This document shows, in pieces, positions 8,542-15,899 of a stretch of 64,000 bases of DNA. Source of the DNA: Streptomyces sp. MMG1121 (GTDB lineage: Bacteria; Actinomycetota; Actinomycetes; Streptomycetales; Streptomycetaceae); the NCBI RefSeq assembly GCF_001280015.1, contig NZ_LGDV01000025.1, forward strand, positions 124,001 to 188,000. Direction: 5' to 3'. The notes below the pieces were generated by a model. The model ran no database searches and was not told where the DNA came from. It was given only the letters and a program-made list of their open reading frames with translations. A program made the position numbers and the translations under genes. The first letter of the stretch is position 1; every line of letters begins with the position of its first letter.

Positions 8542-9738
8542 ATGACAGCTATGACCCCTGGCTCGAACATCCCTCTCTCGGCCGCGCGCGTGACGGTGGA
8601 CGTCTCCGCCCCGGTGCGGCTCGACGTGTCGGGCCTGCTGCTCACCGCCGACGGCAAGGTGCGCTCGGACGACGACTTCATCTTCTACAACCAGCCGACG
8701 GGCCCGGGCGTGGCCCACGCCTCCGGCGGGGGTGCGGCGCCCGACGCGATCACGGTCGACACCGCCGCCGTCCCGCCGGCCATCGAGAAGATCGTGGTCA
8801 CCGCCAGCCCGGACGCGGCCGGCCAGACCTTCCAGGGCATCGAGCCGACGGCCACGATCCGCGACGCGGTGGCCGGCACCGTGCTGGCCACGTTCACCCC
8901 GCCGCAGCTCGGGGCGGAGACGGCACTGGTCGTCGTGGAGATCTACCGCCGCGGCGACACCTGGAAGGCCCGCGCGGTGGGCCAGGGGTACGCCGACGGA
9001 CTGGCCGGCATCGCGACGGACTTCGGGGTGACGGTGGAGGAACCGGCCGCGGCGCAGGCACCGGCCGCCCCGCCGGTGTCCGCCCCACCGGTGTCCGTAC
9101 CGTCGGCTCCCCCCATGCCCTCCGCACCGCCCGCGCCACCGGCTCCGGTGCCGGGCGCCGGGAAGGTGAACCTGGACAAGGGCCGGGTGAGCCTGCAGAA
9201 GAACCAGACCGTGTCCCTGGTCAAGGGCGGGCGCCCGCTGCTCTCCCGCGTGCAGATGGGCCTGGGCTGGGAGCCCGCGTTCCGCGCCAAGGACATCGAC
9301 CTGGACGCCTCGGTCATCGCCTACGGCCCGCAGCGCAACGCCGTCGACAGCTGCTACTTCGGCAAGCTGTCGATCCTGAACGGCGCGATCAAGCACTCCG
9401 GGGACAACCTGACGGGTGAGGGCGGGGGCGACGACGAGGTGATCACGGTCGACCTCGGCCGTATTCCCCCGGAGGTCACCGGCCTGGTCTTCACCGTCAA
9501 CTCCTTCTCCGGGCAGAAGTTCACCGAGGTCGCCAAGGCCTACTGCCGTCTGATCGACGCGGCCACGGGCGAGGAACTGGTCCGCTTCGACCTCACGAAC
9601 GCCGAGGCGCAGACGGGCGTCATGATGGCCAAGCTCATCCGGCAGTTCTCCGGCGAGTGGGACATGACGGCGATGGGAGAGTTCGTGAAGGCGCGGACGG
9701 TACGGAACATGGTGGAACCGGGCGCGAAGGCCCTGTGA
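8542..9738 (+). CDS. Two-domain TerD-family protein
   Basis: A 398-residue cytosolic protein with two TerD-like beta-sandwich domains. The N-terminal one (about 1-165) has QPTGPG and a VEIYRRGDTWKARAVGQGYADGL-type segment. A Pro/Ala linker (about 170-210) leads to a second one (about 215-398) with the typical NAVDSCYFGK and DDEVITVDL calcium-site region. TerD domains bind calcium and occur in stress and tellurite-resistance systems; the precise role in Streptomyces is not settled. The start could also be the ATG at 8551; neither has a strong Shine-Dalgarno. Neighbours give no functional clue. The gene stands alone and ends at a shared hairpin. Confidence 0.8.
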   Translation: MTAMTPGSNIPLSAARVTVDVSAPVRLDVSGLLLTADGKVRSDDDFIFYNQPTGPGVAHASGGGAAPDAITVDTAAVPPAIEKIVVTASPDAAGQTFQGIEPTATIRDAVAGTVLATFTPPQLGAETALVVVEIYRRGDTWKARAVGQGYADGLAGIATDFGVTVEEPAAAQAPAAPPVSAPPVSVPSAPPMPSAPPAPPAPVPGAGKVNLDKGRVSLQKNQTVSLVKGGRPLLSRVQMGLGWEPAFRAKDIDLDASVIAYGPQRNAVDSCYFGKLSILNGAIKHSGDNLTGEGGGDDEVITVDLGRIPPEVTGLVFTVNSFSGQKFTEVAKAYCRLIDAATGEELVRFDLTNAEAQTGVMMAKLIRQFSGEWDMTAMGEFVKARTVRNMVEPGAKAL

Positions 9739-9744
9739 TGCGTC

Positions 9745-9780
9745 GGCTGCGGCCGTGCCCGGGTGCCTACGGCCGCAGCC
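9745..9780. terminator. Bidirectional hairpin between terD-like and tetR genes
   Basis: A 12-bp perfect stem (GGCTGCGGCCGT with its complement) and a 12-base loop. It overlaps the last codons of the convergent TetR gene and serves both genes. Confidence 0.6.
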
Positions 9781-10333
9781 CCTCCATCAGCAACGCCAGA
9801 TAGCGGCGGATCTGCGTCCCCTGCCCGTCCGCCAGCTCGGACGCCGTGGCCACCCCGTGCGCCAGCCGCAGCAGCTCGATCGGCTCCAGGTCGGCCCGCA
9901 GGAACCCCTCCGCCCGCGCGGCCTCGATCAGCCGGCCCGCCGCCCCGCGCACGGTGGTCCCGCACGCCGTCAGCGCCGCCGTACTGCCGTCCGTGACCGC
10001 CGACCCCAGCAGTGCCTTCATCCCGCGCACCTGGATCGTGCCCACGCACAGCTCGTACAGCCACGCCATCAGCGCCTCGCCCGGCGGCAGTTCCCGCGCC
10101 AGCTCGTCGGCCCGTGCCCCGAACGCCTCGACACGGCCCACGTACGCGGCCTGCAGCAGCGCCTGCCGCGTCGGAAAGTGCCGGTAGAGCGTGCCGGAGC
10201 CGACGCCCGCCCGCTTGGCGATGTCGTCGAGCGACGCGTTCTCGCCGTGCTCGGCGAAGGCCTCGGCCGCCACCTTCAGCAACCGCTCGTAGTTGCGCCG
10301 AGCGTCCGCGCGCATGGGCCTGACCTGCGTCAT
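9767..10333 (-). CDS. TetR-family transcriptional regulator
   Basis: A 188-residue repressor. The start at 10333 is preceded by GAGGAG, and longer forms of the frame are not credible. The N-terminal helix-turn-helix runs about residues 25-65 (ASLDDIAKRAGVGSGTLYRHFPTRQALL). The C-terminal ligand domain (RAEGFLRADLEPIELLRLAHGVATA) is of the common TetR_C type. TetR genes usually repress a divergent exporter. The upstream DNA holds only what looks like a relic of such an exporter, so this regulator may have lost its original target. Confidence 0.85.
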   Translation of the reverse strand: MTQVRPMRADARRNYERLLKVAAEAFAEHGENASLDDIAKRAGVGSGTLYRHFPTRQALLQAAYVGRVEAFGARADELARELPPGEALMAWLYELCVGTIQVRGMKALLGSAVTDGSTAALTACGTTVRGAAGRLIEAARAEGFLRADLEPIELLRLAHGVATASELADGQGTQIRRYLALLMEGLRP

Positions 10334-10391
10334 CCAGTCACTCCTCGCCAACCGTCGTCGTACTCGCGGGCAGCTCGCGCCTGCCCGCGAT

Positions 10392-10470
10392 CGCACCGCC
10401 CACCTGATGGTCGGCGTCGGCTCGGCCGTCGTCAACGTGGCACTGCCGGACACCGCGCTCAGGACCGGAT
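10392..10470 (+). pseudogene. Possible remnant of an MFS exporter
   Basis: One plus-strand frame here reads AHLMVGVGSAVVNVALPDTA, very like the first membrane helix of DHA2-type drug exporters (typically ending in VVNVALP). No start, no rest of the gene and no sensible upstream frame remain, and the stop of the TROVE gene follows within a few bases. It sits where an exporter divergent from the TetR gene would be expected. The match is short, so the call is tentative. Confidence 0.35.
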
Positions 10471-10475
10471 GCCGC

Positions 10476-12059
10476 TCAGCCCTGCCACGGCCACGAAGCG
10501 TCCCGTGCCGACTCGAGCAGCGGCACCATCCGGAAGGCCGCGTCCGAAAGCCCTCCGAAGGTGTGCCTGTTCCCCGTGCCCGACGGGCCGTGGCCGGCCT
10601 GGTAGCCCTCCAGGTTCCAGGTGTAGACGGGCACGTGGGACGGGATCTGCGCGGTCGGGTCACCGTGGTGGTTCGGGGCGTACTGCTCGTCGGTGACGAT
10701 CAGCACCCGGTCGTGCTTCTTGTAGTGCCGGCGCACCGCGTCGGTGGTGTCGGTGCCGCCCAGGTTGCCGAAGCGCTCCAGGAGCTTCAGCACCGACTCG
10801 CCCTTGCGGAAGTCCACCGCGTTGCTCGTCGTACCGAACTCCACCAGGTCCGCGTCGGCCGCCCGCAGCGCGAGCGCGGTGCCGAAGACCGCCGCCGCGT
10901 CGGCCCGGGTGAGCTGCGAGTGCTCCGAGGCCTGCGACCAGAACATCGAGCCCGACCGGTCGACCAGCACCAGCGTGCGGCCCGGCAGCGCGGGCACGTT
11001 GGCCAGCGAGTGGCCGAGCGCCCGCTCCAGCGGGTAGGACCAGCGCAGCGAGGGCGCGTGCTGGTACGCGGCGAGATAGCGGAAGGGGAACTGCCGCGAG
11101 CGGCCGACCTCCACCGGGTCGCTGATCCGCGCCGCGACCCGGGCGGCGACCTCGTCCGAGACCCCCGCCTCGTCGAAGTTGCGCAGGTTGCGGACGAGCG
11201 CCATGGTCCCCATGGACGGGATGACCGCCTCCCAGGCCGCCTTGTCCATCGGGCCCTGCAGCCAGCCGGCCAGCGCCTCCCAGGTGATCCCGGCCGCCGC
11301 CAGCCGCTCGGCGCCGCCGGATGCCGTGACGACCGCCCGCCGCTGCTCGACGGGCAGTGCCATCAGCTCGCGGTGTGCGGTGAGCACCGGGAGCGACGCG
11401 GGCGGCACGGCCGTGTCCGGGTTGTGCCGCCGGTCGAGCGCGTACCGGAACAGCTCGCCCTGCCACGGCTTGTCCGCGTCCGGCGCCGCGTGCACCAGGT
11501 TGAGGATGTCGCCGAAGCGGTAGCCCTTGGACGCGGTGTCGTACTTCAGCAGCGACTTGGCGTGGTAGAGCCGTCGTACGGCGTCGGCGACGCCCCGCTT
11601 GACCGGCTTGGGGATCGCGCGGCCGTACGTCGACGTCCAGTACGCGAGCAGTTCGCCGGGCTCGTCCGGGCGCTGGAGCACGGAGGCCACGACCTGCCGG
11701 TTCGACGGGCCGTCGGTGGCGCCGGCGGTCAGCCGGGCGTGCACGTACTCGGCGGCGCCCACGATCGACGCCGTCCGCATGTTGCCCTCGCCGCGCAGCC
11801 AGCCGAGCAGACCGCCCGTCCACTCCGGGTCGCTGACGGCGAGGTCACGCACGAGCCGGGTGAACCGGTCGTCGCGGTCGGCGCCGCTCTCGTAAAAGGT
11901 GCTTCGCGAGACGAAGTTGGACACCGCGAGCAGGAACAGCTCGGAGCGCGGCTCGCGCTCCTGGCCCCGGCCGCCCTCGTAGGTCCGCAGGACCCGGCCG
12001 GTCGACGTGACCGCCGACGTCAACTGGGCCTTGGCGGAACGCGTGTTGAATCGCGCCAT
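10476..12059 (-). CDS. rsr: Ro60-like TROVE/vWA RNA-binding protein (Rsr type)
   Basis: A 527-residue bacterial relative of the Ro60 autoantigen. The N-terminal two thirds is a HEAT-like TROVE ring (about 15-350; FLLAVSNFVSRSTFYESG, LRGEGNMRTASIVGAAEYV, WTSTYGRAIPKPVKRGVADA). The C-terminal von Willebrand A domain carries an intact metal site (DRSGS, Asp367-Ser369-Ser371) and a later TDEQ segment. Ro proteins bind Y RNAs on the outer ring and thread misfolded RNA through the hole; bacterial ones act with exonucleases in rRNA and RNA quality control. The ATG at 12059 has GGGGGA eight bases upstream. Three Y-RNA-like RNAs lie just upstream on the same strand, the arrangement expected for a Ro/Y-RNA locus. 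Length matches the family. Confidence 0.92.
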   Translation of the reverse strand: MARFNTRSAKAQLTSAVTSTGRVLRTYEGGRGQEREPRSELFLLAVSNFVSRSTFYESGADRDDRFTRLVRDLAVSDPEWTGGLLGWLRGEGNMRTASIVGAAEYVHARLTAGATDGPSNRQVVASVLQRPDEPGELLAYWTSTYGRAIPKPVKRGVADAVRRLYHAKSLLKYDTASKGYRFGDILNLVHAAPDADKPWQGELFRYALDRRHNPDTAVPPASLPVLTAHRELMALPVEQRRAVVTASGGAERLAAAGITWEALAGWLQGPMDKAAWEAVIPSMGTMALVRNLRNFDEAGVSDEVAARVAARISDPVEVGRSRQFPFRYLAAYQHAPSLRWSYPLERALGHSLANVPALPGRTLVLVDRSGSMFWSQASEHSQLTRADAAAVFGTALALRAADADLVEFGTTSNAVDFRKGESVLKLLERFGNLGGTDTTDAVRRHYKKHDRVLIVTDEQYAPNHHGDPTAQIPSHVPVYTWNLEGYQAGHGPSGTGNRHTFGGLSDAAFRMVPLLESARDASWPWQG

Positions 12060-12112
12060 GGTGAATTCCCCCGAATTCATCGTCTGTTTCGGAGGGAGGC
12101 ATGGCAAAGGGA

Positions 12113-12255
12113 GGGGGCCCGAGGTCGGAAGTCGGCGGCGGAACCAGTCAGACGCTCTGTCCCCTGAGCCACACCGACCCGGGGTCGATGACGGGAGTCG
12201 AACCCGCGACCTTCTGATCCGAAAGGAGTAACCGCTGCCTGCGCACCGGGCACCC
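12113..12255 (-). ncRNA. Y RNA-like RNA 1 with permuted tRNA-like module
   Basis: A 143-nt RNA just upstream of rsr. Outer helix: minus-strand GGGTGCCCG (12255-12247) with CGGGCCCCC (12121-12113), one mismatch. Inner shared helix: GGCAGCGG (12239-12232) with CCGCCGCC (12141-12134), one A-C mismatch, preceded by GTGCGCA. Beyond it is a full tRNA-like body in permuted order: anticodon-stem-like TCAGA/TCTGA, 5-nt variable region, T-arm with loop TTCGACT (12207-12191), acceptor stem CATCGAC/GTCGGTG (12190-12184 with 12178-12172) closed by a 5-nt loop, and D-arm GCTC-loop-GAGC (12169-12154). This is the reported layout of YrlA-type Y RNAs. Ends are estimated from pairing; it may be processed from a longer transcript. 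Confidence 0.8.
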
Positions 12256-12268
12256 ACCATGTGCCACG

Positions 12269-12341
12269 CCTCCCGAGATCAAGTCGGCGGCGGCGCTGAT
12301 TTCGATCACAACGAAGGAGCCGCTGCCCGCGCACCGGGAGG
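12269..12341 (-). ncRNA. Y RNA-like RNA 2, short form without tRNA-like module
   Basis: A 73-nt element between the two longer RNAs. Outer helix CCTCCCG (12341-12335) with CGGGAGG (12275-12269), 7 bp perfect. Then GTGCGCG, and the shared inner helix GGCAGCGGC (12327-12319) with GCCGCCGCC (12294-12286), again with one A-C mismatch at the same place. A small TTCG/CGAA hairpin replaces the tRNA-like body. The unpaired GACTTGATCT on the 3' side closely matches both neighbours. The same motifs in three copies argue for duplication and for a common protein site, presumably for the Ro protein. Its 3' outer strand could instead pair with DNA near 12094-12106 (see findings). Confidence 0.6.
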
Positions 12342-12358
12342 TGCGTGAAGTTGTTCGG

Positions 12359-12498
12359 CGTCCAGAGATCGAGGCCGGCGGAACCGACGATGGTGCTCTG
12401 ACCCCTGAGCTACACCGGCCTGGAGAGCCGGTGGCGGGACTCGAACCCGCGGCCTCCCCATGAAGAGTGGAAGTAGGTCCTGCCTTCGCACCTGGACG
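12359..12498 (-). ncRNA. Y RNA-like RNA 3 with permuted tRNA-like module
   Basis: A 140-nt RNA, first in transcription order. Outer helix CGTCCAG (12498-12492) with CTGGACG (12365-12359), 7 bp perfect. Shared helix GGCAGGACC (12484-12476) with GGTTCCGCC (12385-12377), one A-C mismatch and one G-U. The tRNA-like body is excellent: T-arm GCGGG-TTCGAGT-CCCGC (12450-12434), acceptor CACCGGC/GCCGGTG (12433-12427 with 12419-12413) perfectly paired but closed by a 7-nt loop, then TA and D-arm GCTC-AGGGGTCA-GAGC (12410-12395). The invariant D-loop GG and T-loop TTCGA are kept, so the elbow could form. There is no anticodon loop and no free acceptor end, so it cannot be a working tRNA. Confidence 0.82.
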
Positions 12499-12505
12499 TG
12501 GATCA

Positions 12506-12511
12506 CTCTAG
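12506..12511 (-). promoter_or_regulatory. -10 element for the Y RNA-like cluster
   Basis: TAGAGT on the minus strand ends seven bases before the predicted 5' end of RNA 3 (about 12498), exactly the spacing for a transcription start there. The -35 region is weak. No comparable promoter is evident before the other two RNAs, so all three and perhaps rsr may share one transcript. Confidence 0.5.
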
Positions 12512-12556
12512 GAGGGGGGCCGCGGGACACGCGAGCGAATTAACGCCCACCGGCCG

Positions 12557-14011
12557 TCAGTCGCGCTTCTGCCGCTTCCAGGGCCCGGTGATGGCGAGCA
12601 TGATGCCCGGGGTCTGGATGTTGGCGTACAGGGTCCTGCCGTCGGGCGAGAAGGTGACGCCGGTGAACTCGCTGTACTCCGGGTCCTGTGCGGTGCCGAT
12701 GTTGAGTTCGTTGCGGGCGATCGGGTACGTACGGCCGCTCTCGGTGGCGCCGAACAGATGCTGGACGCCCTCGCCGTCCTCGGCGATGACGAGGCCGCCG
12801 TACGGGGAGACGGTGATGTTGTCGGGGCCGTCGAAGGCGCCGTCCTTCGCCGGGTCCGGGTTCACGCCGAGCAGGACCTTCAGGGTGAGGGTGCGGCGTT
12901 TCGGGTCGTAGAACCAGACCTGGCCGTCGTGCTGGAGGGGGCTCTCCGCGCGGGCGAAGGAGGAGACGATGTAGGTGCCGCCGTCACCCCACCACATGCC
13001 CTCCAGCTTGCGGGCGCGGGTGACCTGGGCGTCGGTGAACTGCTTGCGCACCGAGACGGTCCGGGCGTCACGGTCGGGGACGTCCACCCAGTCGACACCG
13101 TAGACCGTGCCGGTCCTGGTGGCGCGGGAGAGGTCGTCCACGAACTTGCCGCCGGAGTCGAAGCACTTGAAGGCCTGGAGCACGCCCGCGTCGTCGGCGA
13201 GGGTGCGCAGCCTGCCGCGGCCGTGGCTGAAGCCGTGCGGCGGGGTCCAGCGGTAGAGCAGGCCGTTGGGACCGGAGGCGTCCTCGGTGAGGTAGAGGTG
13301 GCCGCGCCTGGGGTCGACGACGACGGCCTCGTGTGCGTAGCGGCCGAGGGCCTTGACCGGCTTGGGGGCGCGGTTGGCCCGGCGGTCCGCCGGGTCGACC
13401 TCGAAGACGTAGCCGTGGTCCTTGGTGAAACCGTATCTGCCGGCCTTGTCCTCGGTCTCCTCGCAGGTCAGCCAGGTGCCCCACGGGGTGCTGCCGCCCG
13501 CGCAGTTGGTGGCGGTGCCGGCGATGCCCACCCACTCGGCGACCTCGCCACCACGCCGGACCTCGACGACGGTGCAGCCGCCGGCCGCGGCCGGGTCGTA
13601 GACGAGTCCCTCGGTGAGCGGCACCGGGTGCGGCCAGTCGGCGCGGGCGCCGGCCAGTTCGTGGTTGTTGACGAGGAGCGTGGTGCCCCGCGGGCCGTCG
13701 AAGGTGGCGGTGCCGTCGTGGTTGGACGGGGTGAACTCGCCCGACTCCAGCCTGGTCCTCCCGCTGAAGGTGATGACCCGGTACGTGAAACCCGCGGGCA
13801 GCGCGAGGATGCCGTCCGGGTCGGCGACCAGCGGGCCGTAACCGACCCCGTGGCGGTGCCCGTGTGCCGACTCGGCGTCCGCGCTCTCGACGTCGTCCGT
13901 GGCGGCGAGGGCGCCCGGGGCGGTGGCGAGGGCGCCGACGCTGCCCGCCAGTGCCACCCCGGCACCGGTGATCGCGGATTTTCTGGCGAAGTCCCTGCGG
14001 GTGAGCGACAT
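12557..14011 (-). CDS. PhoX-type (DUF839) phosphatase, Tat-exported
   Basis: A 484-residue secreted protein. The ATG at 14011 follows AGGAGACACC, and the protein begins MSLTRRDFARKS, a canonical twin-arginine motif, followed by a hydrophobic stretch ending ATAPGALAA. The mature part has the beta-propeller features of PhoX-type alkaline phosphatases: NNHELAG, GGSTPWGTWLTCEET, GRYAHEAVVVDP, YLTEDASGPNGLLYRW, PDNITVSPYGGLVIAEDG. PhoX enzymes are calcium/iron-dependent phosphomonoesterases folded before export, which suits the Tat signal. A two-unit PHO-box-like repeat 70 bases upstream suggests induction by phosphate starvation through PhoP. The Y RNA-like cluster begins about 50 bases past its stop. 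Confidence 0.85.
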   Translation of the reverse strand: MSLTRRDFARKSAITGAGVALAGSVGALATAPGALAATDDVESADAESAHGHRHGVGYGPLVADPDGILALPAGFTYRVITFSGRTRLESGEFTPSNHDGTATFDGPRGTTLLVNNHELAGARADWPHPVPLTEGLVYDPAAAGGCTVVEVRRGGEVAEWVGIAGTATNCAGGSTPWGTWLTCEETEDKAGRYGFTKDHGYVFEVDPADRRANRAPKPVKALGRYAHEAVVVDPRRGHLYLTEDASGPNGLLYRWTPPHGFSHGRGRLRTLADDAGVLQAFKCFDSGGKFVDDLSRATRTGTVYGVDWVDVPDRDARTVSVRKQFTDAQVTRARKLEGMWWGDGGTYIVSSFARAESPLQHDGQVWFYDPKRRTLTLKVLLGVNPDPAKDGAFDGPDNITVSPYGGLVIAEDGEGVQHLFGATESGRTYPIARNELNIGTAQDPEYSEFTGVTFSPDGRTLYANIQTPGIMLAITGPWKRQKRD

Positions 14012-14080
14012 GGTGTCTCCTGAGACGGTGAGCGTGCCGTGGAGGATGGCGGACCTCGGTTCGGCGCACACGCTCCCGTC

Positions 14081-14102
14081 CACTTCTGAACGGCGGTTGA
14101 AC
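14081..14102 (-). promoter_or_regulatory. Candidate PHO box upstream of the phoX-type gene
   Basis: Two adjacent 11-base direct repeats on the minus strand, GTTCAACCGCC (14102-14092) and GTTCAGAAGTG (14091-14081). These fit the known Streptomyces PhoP direct-repeat unit, which begins with a GTTCA-like core at 11-base spacing. The second unit is weaker in its last half. The gene downstream encodes a phosphatase, which fits. Confidence 0.55.
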
Positions 14103-14194
14103 GTCGGGCGACTTCCCCGCCCCTTGTTCAAGAATCCGTATGCACCGACCCATGGCAAGCCCAAGGGGCTCGCTTCAGCAGCTCACCGCCGGGG

Positions 14195-15622
14195 TCAACC
14201 CCCTTGCTGGGAGCGCGCCTTGAACGCCGCCTTCCGCGCTTCCTTCGCCACCTTCTTGTCCGGGTGCAGCCGCCCCATCGCCTCCAGCACGTCGGCGGTG
14301 GCCGGATGCTCCACGCGCCAGGCCGTGGCGAAGAACCCGCTGTGCTGTGCGGCCAGCCCCTCCACGAGCGCCTGCAGTTCCTCGGAGTTGCCCTCGGCTG
14401 CCAGTTGGGCGGCCACGGTGTCGATGGTCAGCCAGAACACCATCTCCTCGGGCGGCGCCGGCACCCCGGCGGCGCCCTGTTCGCTCAGCCACACCCGGGC
14501 CAGACCGCCCAGCTCGGGATCGTCCAGCACCTCCCGCAGGGCCGGCTCGGCCTCCACGCCGATCAGCGACAGGGCCTGCTGGCAGCGCAGCCGGCGCAGC
14601 GGCGCACCCGCGTCCGCACCCCGGGCGGCGGACAGCAACTCCCGCGCCCCGGTGAGGGGTTCACGGCGGGCGAGCCACTGCTCGGTCTCGGCCTGGGCCG
14701 CGGACTGGCCGAATCCGGCGGTGCCGTCGAGCAGGGCGTCCGCGCCCTTGTCGGCGAGTTCGCCGACGGCCGGCGCCGCGAACCCGGCGTCCAGCAGCCG
14801 CGCCCGCAGCCCGTACGCGCCGAGCGGGGTGAGCCGGACCATGCCGTAGCGGGAGACGTCGGTGTCGTCGACCGGCGCGGAGGGCTCCTCGTCGGCGTCG
14901 GCCATGAGCGCCTCGTCGACCGGCTGGTACTCCACGAGCCCGATCGGCTCCAGTGTCCGGAACTGGTCGTCCAGCCTCATCATCGCGTCGGAGACCTGCT
15001 CCAGGACGTCGTTGGTGGGCTCGCCCATGTCGTCGGGGACGATCATCGAGGCGGCGAGGGCGGGCAGCGGGACGGGGCCGTCGCCGGGGCCGTCCTCACT
15101 CACGGTCAGCAGATAGAGGTTGCCGAGGACGCCGTCGAGGAACTCGGCCTCGGCCTCGGGGTCCCAGTCGAGTGACGAGAAATCGACCTCGTCGCCCGTG
15201 TCCAGCGCGTCGACCAGGCCGTCCAGGTCGGGAACGGCGGCGTCCGTGAGGACGGTCTCCAGGGCGGCGAGCCACACACCGAGCACGTCGTGCGGGGAGC
15301 CGCCGGTGAGCAGGGCCAGCTCCTGACCCGCCCGGACAGTGCCCTCCTCCTCGTCGGTGATCTCGACCAGTCCCGCGTCCACCGCGACCCGCCAGGCCTC
15401 ACTGGCGTACGCGGCGGCGTCGTCACCGCTCAGTCCGAGCAGTTCGGCGGCGGCCGGAAGCTGCTCCTCGGCCAGGCCGCCGCCGGCGTCCACACGGGTC
15501 TCGGATCCGGCCCAGCGGGCGAGGCGGGCGGCACGGGCAAGCAACGGCGTGGACAGCGCGGCGCGCGCCAGCTCCGCTTCGGGGTGCAGCCGTACGGGCG
15601 GCAGGGGGGAGCTGTCTGACAT
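14195..15622 (-). CDS. Conserved actinobacterial hypothetical protein, acidic helical
   Basis: A 475-residue soluble protein, strongly acidic in its middle and rich in Ala/Leu helices. I recognise no catalytic motif, signal peptide or membrane helix. The C-terminal third (HPDKKVAKEARKAAFKARSQQGG) is basic and resembles a HEAT-like or coiled tail. The start at 15622 has GAGGAGAA eight bases upstream. It is a single-gene unit between the phosphatase and the divergent nuclease, and no function can be inferred from neighbours. The family appears to be a Streptomyces-type conserved protein, from memory only. Confidence 0.75.
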   Translation of the reverse strand: MSDSSPLPPVRLHPEAELARAALSTPLLARAARLARWAGSETRVDAGGGLAEEQLPAAAELLGLSGDDAAAYASEAWRVAVDAGLVEITDEEEGTVRAGQELALLTGGSPHDVLGVWLAALETVLTDAAVPDLDGLVDALDTGDEVDFSSLDWDPEAEAEFLDGVLGNLYLLTVSEDGPGDGPVPLPALAASMIVPDDMGEPTNDVLEQVSDAMMRLDDQFRTLEPIGLVEYQPVDEALMADADEEPSAPVDDTDVSRYGMVRLTPLGAYGLRARLLDAGFAAPAVGELADKGADALLDGTAGFGQSAAQAETEQWLARREPLTGARELLSAARGADAGAPLRRLRCQQALSLIGVEAEPALREVLDDPELGGLARVWLSEQGAAGVPAPPEEMVFWLTIDTVAAQLAAEGNSEELQALVEGLAAQHSGFFATAWRVEHPATADVLEAMGRLHPDKKVAKEARKAAFKARSQQGG

Positions 15623-15899
15623 CGGCTGGTTCTCCTCGGACCGTGAACGGGCTCGACCGCTCAGCCTAGACGGATTTCCACCCATGCCACCCGGTTCATC
15701 TCCCGGACGACCGTCGTACATGGCCGAAACCTTGACAACTCCCGTGCGCAGGCTGGAGATTGACGCGCGTAGAAGTTGGGGGGACAACTGTTCACTCGGC
15801 TCTACGCGTGTCACAGAGGGCTACGAGCCCCGCACGCTCCCGTACCGCCCTCTCGTCCCACCTCGTCCCGGCACTTCGTCACGTCCCCGGAGGGATCCC

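Noticed and set aside
12154..12207. A tRNA gene on the minus strand (T-arm and D-arm clearly visible)
   Set aside because: The order of parts is T-arm, acceptor, D-arm, with the acceptor stem closed by a loop and no anticodon loop. It is better explained as a tRNA-like module of a Y RNA-like RNA.
12395..12450. A second tRNA gene, or two broken tRNA halves
   Set aside because: The acceptor strands pair perfectly with only a 7-base loop between them, and the flanks pair with each other outside the module. A decayed tRNA pair would not keep this.
15790..15800. A PHO box upstream of the secreted nuclease
   Set aside because: Only one unit (GTTCACTCGGC) matches; the next 11 bases do not. PhoP sites need at least two units.
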